This document shows positions 47,501 to 56,199 of a DNA stretch of 64,000 nucleotides, in pieces. The notes under the pieces were generated by a model, which was given only the letters and a program-made list of their open reading frames with translations, was not told where the DNA came from and searched no databases. Position 1 is the first letter of the stretch. Each line of letters begins with the position of its first letter. Source of the DNA: Spongilla lacustris (lineage: Eukaryota; Porifera; Demospongiae; Spongillida; Spongillidae); NCBI GenBank assembly GCA_949361645.1, contig OX442437.1:108827-172826 (forward strand). Reading direction: 5' to 3'. The translations under genes and the position numbers were made by a program.

Positions 47501-50297
47501 GGCAGTGCTAAGGTGTGCAATAAGGCAGTGCTAAGGTGAGCAATAAGGCAGTGCTAAGGTGAGCAATAAGGCAGTGCTAAGGTGAGCAATAAGGCAGTGC
47601 TAAGGTGAGCAATAAGGCAGTGCTAAGGTGAGCAATAAGGCAGTGCTAAGGTGAGCAATAAGGCAGTGCTAAGGTGTGCAATAAGGCAGTGCTAAGGTGA
47701 GCAATAAGGCAGTGCTAAGGTGAGCAATAAGGTGGTGCTAAGGTGAGCAATAAGGTAGTGCTAAGGTGAGCAATAAGGCAGTGCTAAGGTGAGCAATAAG
47801 GTAGGAGGCAAAAACCTTTCTTTGAATGCATCTGAAGCAGCTTTGGGCAAAGAAGGAAGTGTTCCAACCTCCATCTGCTGGTAGGTGACTTGATCAGCGT
47901 CCAAGTTGACAACAACCACATCAGTCAACTGGTATATGTGTGTGTGTGTACATGTATGTGTGCATATGTGTGTGATAAAGGATAAGCAATGGAGTGGGAG
48001 GGGCAATGGAGTGGGAGGGGCAATGGAGTGGGAGGGGCAATGGAGTGGGAGGGGCAATGGAGTGGGAGGGGCAGTGGGGTGGGAGGGGCAATGGAGTAGG
48101 AGGAGCAATGGAGTGGGAGGGCAATGGAGTGGGAGGGGCAATGGGGTGGGGTAGGAGGACAAAGTGGTCAGGTGGATACAATGGTTAGGTGGGTGTGGTG
48201 GGATCAAGTCTTACAGATTTAAATTCCTTCTCGTCCTTCATCCTGGTGTGGCATCCCATGATATACACACCAGGAGCCTCCAGATACTCTATGACCTGGT
48301 AGGGCAGGATGGGGACACAGGGGCTGCGCCAATCAAATGGGTTGAGGTAGTAGAGGAAGCACTATAATGGCAGAGGAATGGGGAGGAGGGAGGTGAGGAG
48401 AGGGGCACTAGCCAGCTCAGACACGTCTCACCTGTATAGTGTAGGTAAGTAGGGGGAACTTTGTTGACAAGAAGATTGTTCTCTGTTCCAGTATGAGGGC
48501 AGTGAACACCTTGAGGACATTATCCACCGACAGAGAAAGGAAGGGATAGTGGAGCCTGATGTCCAGGTACAGACCTGCGGTATAGGGACATCAAGTCATG
48601 TGATGTCATGTGACAATGGCTTTCCACCCACCTCCTTTTGGGGGTCTGATGAGAAGTGGTGACAGAAAACCTGGCAAGTGTACTTGCTAATAGAGAGTGG
48701 AGAGGGAGTGGAGAGAGGGAGGGAGAGAGGGAGAGAGGTAGAGAGGGAGAGAGGTAGAGAGGGAGAGAGGGAGAGAGGGAGAAAGGGAGAGAGGAAGAGG
48801 GAGAGAGGGAGGGAGAGAGAGGGAGAGGGAGGAGGGAGGGGAGGGAGGAGAGAGGGAGGGGAGGGAGGAGAAGGAGAGTATGTGCTGACACTGCTGGTAA
48901 AGGTCTTACAATGGAAAGTTGTCCATCTGAGGGTGGAGAGGGAATAAGGAATAACTTGCTCATGAAGGTATGGAGACACTCCCAGAAGTCAACTGTGTCA
49001 TCATCATCCTCCATAATCGCACGAAACAGCCTGAACAAGAGAGTGAAGACCAATGAGGGGGTGGGCATGCTGAGGTGACCAATGAGGGGGTGGGGCATGC
49101 TGAGGTGACCGATGAGGGGGTGGGGCATGCTGAGGTGACCAATGAGGGGGTGTGGCATGCTGAGGTGACCGATGGGAGGGGTGGGGCATGCTGAGGTGAC
49201 CAATGAGGGGGTGGGGCATGCTGAGGTGACCAATGAGGGGGTGGGGCATGCTGAGGTGACCAATGAGGGGGTAGGGCATGCTGAGGTGACCAATGAGGGG
49301 GTGTGGCATGCTGAGGTGACCAATGAGGGGGTGGGGCATGCTGAGGTGACCAATGTTCAGGCAAACAAAATCTACTATGATTTCAAACAAAACCCCAGTG
49401 AGTTCAAGGCTTTTCCAGCCTGGAATTTAGTATCCAGTTTGGAAAAGCTTTGTAACCATGATTCTGCTGGCTGGAAATTCCCACCCTGGACTTCTTCCTG
49501 TGACCTCATCATCACTCAACGAACCATCATACATGGGCATTCATCGCTGCCACTCACCCGGAGAGAGCCTCCTTCATGAACTGGAAGTATGGATGTTTGG
49601 AGACCAGTACAATGCATGTGGGAACGTAGAATAGCTTGCTGTCTGGGGGAGGCTCCTCTGTGTACACACACGCACACACACACACACATACACACATGCA
49701 CACACATGCACACATACACACACACACACACACATACACATACATGCACACACATGCACACATACACACACATACACACACACACACGCACAAACATACA
49801 CATACACACACACACACACACATACACACACACACACATACACATACACGCACACACACACATACACATACACACACACACACGCACAAACATACACACA
49901 CACACACACACACACATGCACACACACACACACATACACATGAAGCAGCTAGAACCAAACCACCAGTGAAAGAAAGCACACTTACTGATGGTCTTCTTCC
50001 ATGGAACCAACCTGCAAATATGTGTATTCACTGGCTATGGGATTAGTAGCTACAGTTAAAACATCCAATGGAGGGGGGGGGGGGGGGGGGGGGGGGGGAC
50101 TTCTGCATACCTTCTGGATGAAAAACGGGCGAGAGAAACGAATTCCTGTTGCATAGGAGTGTGTTCCCTCAATGTTGGTAAGAAGCATGGGGATGACAGA
50201 GGGCTGGACCTCTTCCTGAGAGTTGCGGGCACCCTCTGTGCAAGGAGGTAACTATGGTGACCACACACAATACATGTACTACCAAATTGAAAATACA

Positions 50298-50372
<75 letters not shown>

Positions 50373-52190
50373 CACGCGCCGCACACACACACATACACAC
50401 ACACGTACACACATACACACATAGGCGTCGGGGCAGAGGGGGCTATCGCCCCCCCCTGCAACGATAAAGGGGGGGCGAACGTATCGTTCCGCCCCCCCAT
50501 TATTGGCTCGGGTTAATTTTATTCACAATCCTAAGTATCGCTGCATGTGGTGCCAATTACGATCGAACATCCGCGCAGCACAATGAATCAATTAACATTA
50601 CAACATTGCAGTGAATCAGATAATGCTAACACCTGCCAATTCCTGCTCGCGTAGGGTTAACTGCCATATTAATTGCTGGTTGGATCGCGTATCGCAGTGA
50701 TGAAGTGTCAGCAAAGAATAATACTAACCCCCTCAACCCCCTCCAAAAAAGTGGCTCGTGTTTGAACATAGATAGTTTAAACTATCTATGAGCGTATTAT
50801 CGTAATCCTGCGCGCCGTTCTTCAAAATCTTGTTAGAGCACCATTTCTTTCCAGAAATGTTGTAACAGGTAACGTTAATGATTACGACGATACGTAGTTG
50901 GGCGTGGCCCTCCCTTCGCGTATTGGCGGAAGGTCGGGTTGCAAGCCTATAGCAAGATTTGTTCTGGAGTGTTATGTAATATCGTTGTGAATATCGTTCT
51001 GTTATTGCACATTCGGGTAGTGATTATTGAGCGTTAGATTACGTGTGATATGCGGTTTGTGTGTCTGCAGAGCAGCTGTTCAAGATATGTACATGTATTG
51101 CTTCGGGTGCGGTATCGATTAGTTGGGCATGGTCCGCCCTTCGCATTGTTGTTCAGGCTTCATAGTAGCAGGGCAGCGCAACTCTTTAGCTGCCTCTGTA
51201 AAACATTCGCAAACAAAAGCAATGTTTGTCCGCTCCATGAAAATTCATATACATGTAAGTTAAATGGAAGGAGCAGCTGCCTATCATTACCTCACATCAG
51301 CCGCTAATTGGGTGATAATGGAACCCACTTGAACGCTGCAATCCGATTGGACTGCAATCCCCGTTGCAGCAGAACAAATCCAGGTATAGGCTTGCAACCC
51401 GACCTTCCGCCAATACGCGAAGGGAGGGCCACGCCCAACTAGACGATACGCTCGTTTAAACATGAGCCATTTTTTTTTTTTTGTGGGGGACTTAGTAGTA
51501 TACATGTATAATAAAGGCCTATGCCTCTTGCGTGGCCGCCGCGTTTTTTGTGTAGTTTTTGGAGTGTTTTAAACGCAAAAAGCGTTGGCTTCTGGGGCTC
51601 CGCCCCAGACCTCGATGGGGGAGCTCACAGCGCTCCCCCATACCCCCTAGCTGGGCGGGAGGGGTGCCCCCCTCCCGGGGCATCACCCTTAGCGCCCCCC
51701 CTACTATTATCTCCTTCCGACGCCACTGACACACCACCACCACCTACCTGGATAGATAAACCAGTGAACTGTTTCAATGGTTTCCCAAGTAAGACCTAAG
51801 TTTTCAACCTTGACCTGCTTGGAGTGAGTCACCGCTGGAGCACCGCCCTGTGGGAGGTCGTTGTTTGGAGTCAACGTTCTCTCCGGATACACTACACCCG
51901 GGGCTACTAGCTGCAGAAAGTGAAGTTTTACATCTTGCCGGAGCAAGGTTTCCTCTTTCCAATCTAAACACTGTGTCGCCGCACGGTATTAGTGAGGAGG
52001 GGGGGAAGGAGGGGATGCAGTAAGTTTCGTGCCACTGACTATCCAGAACACGTGCGTATTTTCAAAAATGGCTTCAGTAGCAAACACTTACGTTTTCTAG
52101 TTCCAGGACTTTCGACGTCTCGTCGATCCCATACACCAGACACGCGTCGACTATCGAGTTGAGCAGAGGGATTAGTTTGGACTGAGCCAT
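38319..52190 (-). CDS. DENN domain and WD40-repeat protein, DENND3-like
   Basis: A DENN module N-terminal to a WD40 region suggests a Rab GEF. The start exon at about 52088-52190 encodes [20 protein letters not shown]. uDENN: about 51750-51965 ([20 protein letters not shown]), about 50110-50235 ([20 protein letters not shown]) and about 49560-49660. DENN: about 48900-49030, 48460-48575 ([20 protein letters not shown]) and about 48213-48360 ([20 protein letters not shown]). Linker exons: 47890-47935, 47180-47240, 47063-47143, 46236-46325, 45898-46035, 44255-44428, 43645-43733, 43470-43570, 43318-43410, 42719-42828 and 41620-41775. WD40-like exons: about 40310-40410 ([17 protein letters not shown]), 39105-39183, 38830-39045 ([20 protein letters not shown]) and 38520-38590 ([20 protein letters not shown]), ending [20 protein letters not shown] at TAA 38319. 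Whether all exons form one transcript is inferred. DENND3 is the nearest family by architecture, from memory. Confidence 0.68.
39195..39405. repeat. G-rich minisatellite in the DENN-WD40 gene
   Basis: Units of about 15-17 bp around GGGGATGATGGTGGGGAGG, irregular, in an intron. Confidence 0.85.
40225..40264. repeat. (GGGA)n microsatellite
   Basis: Ten or so GGGA units in an intron of the DENN-WD40 gene. Confidence 0.9.
42525..42715. repeat. Tandem repeat (about 37 bp) in the DENN-WD40 gene
   Basis: Five units containing GGTGTCACGTGAGCACCAGG and a GTGGGGCACAGCAGTA tail. Each includes a CACGTG E-box, but the array lies in an intron. Confidence 0.88.
42985..43310. repeat. Tandem repeat (17-26 bp) CATTAACCCC family
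   Basis: Two successive sub-arrays share ACCATTAACCCC: one with CAACCCTCTGCACACC, the other with the shorter CTTGCAG linker. One unit type appears to have evolved into the other. Confidence 0.88.
44570..44655. repeat. 33-bp direct repeat, 2-3 copies
   Basis: Copies contain CCTGACACAATGTCAGGCCA and TTACAATATTTGA. The core CTGACACAATGTCAG is palindromic. Confidence 0.8.
44663..44912. repeat. Large hairpin with a tandemly amplified right arm
   Basis: Left arm 44663-44721 and right arm 44727-44785 are inverted copies of about 58 bp with few mismatches, separated by only about 5 bp. The arm includes TAGACCCTTCCCTTTAAGAA and ACTCCGGA. The outer 21 bp of the right arm (CTTCTTAAAGGGAAGGGTCT) is then repeated six more times to 44912. 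It lies in an intron upstream of the exon at 44255-44428 and looks like a fold-back element. Confidence 0.85.
45225..45590. mobile_element. Copy A of a dispersed repeat (empty-site copy)
   Basis: Shares the order of blocks with the element at 50.4-51.7 kb: GGCTCGTGTTGAACGAGC, CTTGTTAGAGCACCATTGC, ATTACGACGATACGCTCATT, ATAATAAAGGCC, CACAAAAAGCGTTG, then CCCCTAGCTGGACAGGAGG. At 45358-45372 it runs straight through ACGACGATACGCTC, with no insertion. Confidence 0.8.
46335..46945. repeat. GGTGTAAGGAGG-type minisatellite in the DENN-WD40 gene
   Basis: A dense, irregular array of GGGTGTAAGGAGGGTGTAAG and GTGTAGTGAAGGTGAGG modules, with a larger duplicated block (about 46335-46560 against about 46570-46800). 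It creates a 245-codon false frame whose end overlaps a real exon at about 46236-46325. Confidence 0.9.
47265..47805. repeat. 23-bp tandem repeat in the DENN-WD40 gene
   Basis: About 17 copies of CAATAAGGCAGTGCTAAGGT-GAG, preceded by a degenerate GGTGTTAAGGTTAACAAG array, all in one intron. Confidence 0.92.
47990..48150. repeat. 17-bp tandem repeat in the DENN-WD40 gene
   Basis: Nine or so copies of GGCAATGGAGTGGGAGG. Confidence 0.9.
48695..48875. repeat. GAGAGG purine-rich repeat
   Basis: Irregular GAGAGAGGGA tract in an intron. Confidence 0.85.
49045..49355. repeat. 30-bp tandem repeat in the DENN-WD40 gene
   Basis: About ten units with GGGCATGCTGAGGTGACCAA and TGAGGGGGTG. The period is a multiple of three, so long false frames appear on both strands. 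Confidence 0.92.
49665..49945. repeat. (CA)n-rich microsatellite with ACACATAC interruptions
   Basis: 280 bp of CACACA/CACATACA in the DENN-WD40 gene. A purer (CA)n block follows at 50296-50380. Confidence 0.95.
50424..51724. mobile_element. Copy B of the dispersed repeat, with an inserted element
   Basis: Bounded by GGCGTCGG at 50424-50431 and its complement CCGACGCC at 51717-51724, a short inverted repeat typical in style of non-autonomous DNA transposons. Internal blocks match copy A (45225-45590) on both sides of the 50895-51441 insertion. It carries no transposase and lies in an intron of the DENN-WD40 gene. Confidence 0.75.
50895..51441. mobile_element. Mutator-like non-autonomous element, nested, 547 bp
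   Basis: The first 57 bp (starting TAGTTGGGCGTGGCCCTCCC) are perfectly repeated in inverse orientation at the right end. The nine bases GACGATACG occur on both sides (50886-50894 and 51442-51450) but only once in the uninterrupted copy A, proving a 9-bp target duplication. Long perfect inverted repeats with a 9-bp duplication fit the Mutator-like group. A degraded direct copy of the terminus (TTAGTTGGGCATGGTCCGCC) lies inside at about 51118. No transposase frame is present. Confidence 0.88.
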
Positions 52191-52338
52191 GGTGTATACC
52201 CTGTACGTAATCCAGGTCAGGTGACTTAGCACGGGGGCGGGGCAGATATAGTCCTTATGTGTATTAACGGTCACCGGTCACGGGTGTTTCAATCCATTGA
52301 ATTGGTGGACATTCAGACCTACGCCCCGAAATTTTGAA

Positions 52339-52545
52339 ATGGCAATTAACTCACCTAGCAACGGTTGTAATGATTTGTACCCGTTGGAATTCGCTGTACA
52401 GTTACTGAATGGAACACGTGGTGACCTTTTAGACGAGGTATTGTTGAAGATGAAACTGTGCTCTACTGAACAAGGTGTGTTTTGGCATCAAGAAATGTTA
52501 CGCTCTAGAGAAGTGTCGTTCAAAAGCGGCAAACTTACGCGGAGG
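52339..52545 (+). CDS. Possible first exon of an unrecognised gene
   Basis: ATG 52339 opens MAINSPSNGCNDLYPLEFAV, then QLLNGTRGDLLDEVLLKMKL, and reaches LTRR just before a good GTAGGT donor at 52546. It is divergent from the DENN-WD40 gene (148 bp between start codons). No following exon could be matched, and transposon debris begins downstream, so the gene may be broken or may extend unseen. Function unknown. Confidence 0.35.
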
Positions 52546-52659
52546 TAGGTTTTCAAAACTAGTTAGTCCCCAACGTGCGCACTTCCAGTTGAGAAACGAC
52601 TTTTACAAAGGTATTGTACATAGATCGAGCTTTCTTTTTATGGTATTTATTTTCTGAGA

Positions 52660-53170
52660 CGCGATTTGTATGCTTCAAAAAGTAACGTGCAAACATAATT
52701 TGTCAAGTGTGTGCTGCGCGCATGTATGGAGGGAGTGTAGGCCTACATGTACGTGAATACCGGCCCGGTATAAATCCACTATGTTATGAAGCAGCAACGT
52801 GTTTTGGCCGGCGTACGTTTTGCTCTCTTTGTGGGTGGTGGCTGAGCACGAATTGAGTCAGGAGCAATACTTATCAAGCGCTCTTTGACGATTCACCGTA
52901 CTGTAGATTGTGTTCAGTGCGTTGAAATGCTAAATTGAACTGTTGTTGGTGTTCAGTGCGTTGAATCGCCGGTGAGTTGATTCAGCACCTTGTTCACCCA
53001 GCATGCCAAATCATAAGTTGTATCTTCTCACTCACTCAACTGTGTGCTCCTCTAATAGGTGCATTTTGGGTGAGATATTTTCATTGGCCATGGGGAAATT
53101 GGTTCAAAAGTAGTTAATACCCATCCACAGCTATGACGTCATGTTGCTATATCCTAACTCTCTCTCCACA
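52660..53170. other. Intergenic sequence
   Basis: A direct repeat of GTTCAGTGCGTTGAA (about 52913 and 52953) is present. No gene seen. Confidence 0.35.
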
Positions 53171-53179
53171 TTTCTCATC

Positions 53180-53410
53180 TGTCAGTTACAAAGCATTTGT
53201 CATGGATGGAGTGGCATGCTCCAAGCCTAGCAAATGCCCCTTCAAATGTGTCTGCAACCTGCTGAGCATCCATGAGGAGAACAGGATACTGCTGGGCCAC
53301 ATTTTGTATACACCAATCATCATTCAGTATGTGCCTCACTTGTTGAAGGTGATGACTCAAAGTTCACTGGCTTTGATGCTTAACTTCGGCCTTGACTTTT
53401 TGTAATCCTT
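53180..53410 (+). pseudogene. Unclassified coding-like fragment
   Basis: An open stretch after a TCATCTGTCAG acceptor-like site encodes KAFVMDGVACSKPSKCPFKC and VCNLLSIHEENRILLGHILY. Cys spacing suggests a small metal-binding or extracellular motif. It may be a transposon-derived gene fragment. No start and no downstream partner found. Confidence 0.25.
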
Positions 53411-53579
53411 ACAAGAGTTATTGGCTGGAATGATGGTGAGTAGTTCATGTAATTATTATTGCTGTACAAATTTACTTACTCTTCCCCCCCCCCCCCCTCC
53501 AGATGGAATCTGCAAAACATTTGGGCTCTGGGCTTTCATTCTTTGAATTTTGAATTACAGATGGTACGTTTACCTCAGT

Positions 53580-54000
53580 ACCACATGGAGGAGATGGTGT
53601 TGCAAACATGTGAGAGGTACGCTCCTGCTGGAAGGTTTGTTTTACATGAGTTGCATTGAAGCAATACATCACTTAGGAGGGACAAGAAGATGTCAGGAGC
53701 TGCATTTATGCTGGCAGCAGTAAAGGTGAGTTGTCATGGCAACATGAACGTGTTGTTTGCCGACAATGTCATTCTGCACAGACAAGACTTTGGCACGGTA
53801 GCTCTACTGGTCTGTGCAGAATGCAAAAGCAGAGTGGACACTTTAGATAGTTGATGGCAGAAACTGATTGTGTAGCAGCTGGCTGGACACTGGTTGAAAT
53901 TGAAACTGGTGCAATGTACCCAATATGTGTAAATAATGACTGTAGTGATTCACTTGACATTTGGCAGTATGTTTTGTCACTTTTTTTACTTCGTACCACC
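53580..54000 (-). pseudogene. Degenerate RING/zinc-finger fragment, probably transposon-derived
   Basis: On the minus strand, SLQSLFTHIGYIAPVSISTS leads into LKCPLCFCILHRPVELPCQS and LVCAE, a partial RING (CPLC and PCQSLVC) ending at a stop. Further on, another frame reads QCNSCKTNLPAGAYLSHVCN, a CxxC/HxxxC zinc motif. The pieces lie in different frames with stops between. This order resembles zinc-binding N-termini of RAG1-like and related domesticated or mobile genes in invertebrates; that comparison is from memory. Confidence 0.4.
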
Positions 54001-54239
54001 TTTCACCAGCACCTCAAAATGCTGGCAAACCTAAATGTGATCATGCAATTTAATTCAGTTATAATTTGCTCCTCACTCACTTCACACTTGTCTATAGTAT
54101 GGGTTTTCCACTTGCAGGGCACGACCAAACTTTTAAATGGTATTAGCTTTTTCTGCCTCAAAGCATTTAACACCCTCCCCTTGGTTTGCAGAGCGATTAT
54201 GGGTGGATCTCGATATGATCATTGATACCAAAAGCTAGT

Positions 54240-54880
54240 TTGTGCTCCTTTTTGTAAAATATGGAGTTGCATATGCTTCTTTTTTACTTATTTGCCACTA
54301 CCAACCTCCCACCGCACACCCTGCAATGCTTTGTAAGCTAACTGTTATGGAACTCCATCGCAAAGCATATATAAAAACCAATATTATTATTATTATAAGA
54401 TGTTGATAATTATTCATAGATTTCAGCCGCGATTTTATATGCCCTAGATATCGCGTCTCGAGATATGACCCAGCTTAAATTGTTTTACAATGCCCCTAGA
54501 TTCTGTATTTTATCGTCACAACTCACCTGGAAGTTCGAGAGGCTCACAAATAGCCCACCAAAAGATGCACTCGTAACGAATTAAGGGGCACGTGATTACT
54601 AGAAACGTTGCGCCGTATGTTGAAATGCTGTAAACATGTGAGCAGTTGATTTGGGTTTGTGCTTAGACTAATACTATGCTTGGAATTATCAATAGAGAGG
54701 CGTAGTGAAACTGGGTTGTAGCGGAAACAGGCCTTTGAAAATGTTAGCCCGTTAATGAGCTACCAAAATCATTTTTACGTAAATGTGCGATTCGACATCT
54801 AAATATCCGTAAATGTCCACTCTGAAACACCCGTGCGCGGTCACCTCTGCATGCCGGCCACATAATTGAAGTCATGAGTA
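54240..54880. other. Intergenic, no gene seen
   Basis: AT-rich sequence with (ATT)n near 54385, and no supported exon. Confidence 0.35.
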
Positions 54881-54884
54881 TGTG

Positions 54885-55475
54885 GCTGCTGCTGAGTTAG
54901 GCAGCCACCTGGTCCGTATTTTCGGCCCGAAGGTGACCGCATTAGACAAGTTCCACTGTATCATAATATATTCTTCTCATGCGTGGTTAAGAACAGTGCC
55001 ATCCCCAGGCCTTGGTCTAGCTGACGAAACCCACATTCTTCTGAAATGGTGGTTGGGCCTTCCCCTCTGTAATTTGGAAGAAACATGCCCCTATTGTTCT
55101 AGCCAGCTTGACCCCCTGGGACACCATTCTTAATTTAACTTGTCGCTATGCCGGAGATGTGGTGACATGACACAACTGCATACGTTATTGTATAGCTGAC
55201 TTTTGCCATTGTGCCCACCTTTCCCCTCTTTTGGAGCAAGGTTGTGGTATTGGTCCAGCCAAAGACAGATCACGCCCAGCTGACATTTTGATACCAAACT
55301 GGTCACTGTCTCGATCTGCAGCATTTGACATCAAGGATATACATCTCCTCAATAATTCAGATGCTGGTGCCTCAGCTGCAGCGGGTGAAGAAGAGAAATT
55401 CGAAAACAATGCTTTGGGTTGTCTCGAAAGAGGTTGGATATGTGTCCGTCTCGTAGTGGAGGCATATGGAGGCTA
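54885..55475 (+). pseudogene. Retrotransposon reverse-transcriptase ORF, C-terminal remnant
   Basis: Two frame segments carry the post-polymerase signature: HAWLRTVPSPGLGLADETHI, then LKWWLGLPLCNLEETCPYCS and QLDPLGHH, then, after frame breaks, RPADILIPNWSLSRSAAFDI and ERGWICVRLVVEAYGG. The Cys pair with DPLGHH forms the conserved zinc knuckle of this LINE-like ORF group. Stops and shifts separate the segments, so the element is dead. Same class of ORF as the minus-strand remnant at 16.4-16.9 kb. Confidence 0.7.
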
Positions 55476-55479
55476 GGCG

Positions 55480-55790
55480 CTTGACCATCCACTACCACTC
55501 ATCCAATTCTGAAACGCTACATGCAATGTACCACTCATCCAATTCTGAAACGCTACATGCAATGTATTGTCGCCTCGGCACTGTTTTGATGCGGCAAAAT
55601 GCCCGAGCCCTTCTGGTTCGATCGGCATCATTTTCGTGACTTTTTGTAGCTTTTCATTTATTTGTACTTTTAATTTTTAATATACATACATTCTTCAATT
55701 AAAATTTTTTTTAAACCGGATGCGATAATGTTATTAATCTGACCCCACGCGTTTATATCTAATACGTACGTATACAATAATTAAATCGTG
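55480..55790. other. Intergenic, short direct repeat
   Basis: ACCACTCATCCAATTCTGAA is repeated in tandem near 55491 and 55532 (41-bp period, two copies). No gene seen. Confidence 0.5.
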
Positions 55791-55864
55791 ACGTAATTGT
55801 ATACTTAACCTGGTGCGCACCATTTGAAATACGATGAGTCTGGATAGCTCTCCCGCCGAGGTTA

Positions 55865-56070
55865 GCATTAGAACTTACGCTTTGTCGGATTACTGAAGTA
55901 TTTATTTTACTCAGTATCAGCCTTGTCCACTCCAATACCATGACTTTAAACACTTGGATCATAACGAGGTACGTATGGACGCTATCTGCCGTATATCCTA
56001 GCTGCAACGCTTTTGTCGTTGCATGTAGCACTGTCCAACGTACACGGCCGCCCTTGATCACGGAGGTGAG
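55865..56070 (-). CDS. Possible 5' exon of an unrecognised minus-strand gene
   Basis: The frame reads VLHATTKALQLGYTADSVHT, then VFKVMVLEWTRLILSKINTS and VIRQS, followed by a GTAAGT donor. The helical, hydrophobic character could suit a small histone-fold protein, but no family is recognised and no downstream exon was found. It lies divergent from TADA3. Confidence 0.25.
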
Positions 56071-56199
56071 CACCCAGCGACCCTGTGGTTGATAATTACA
56101 CTGACACTAGAGGGGCGGGGCAGCGAACTTACGACAGGGCAGTATCGAACATGTGCGCGTGAAAGATATCGCTTTGTTTACGTAGTGACCGTGGCTCAG

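Noticed and set aside
49516..50046. Long Cys/Val- or His/Thr-rich frames on both strands
   Set aside because: Translation of CA/GT microsatellite sequence.
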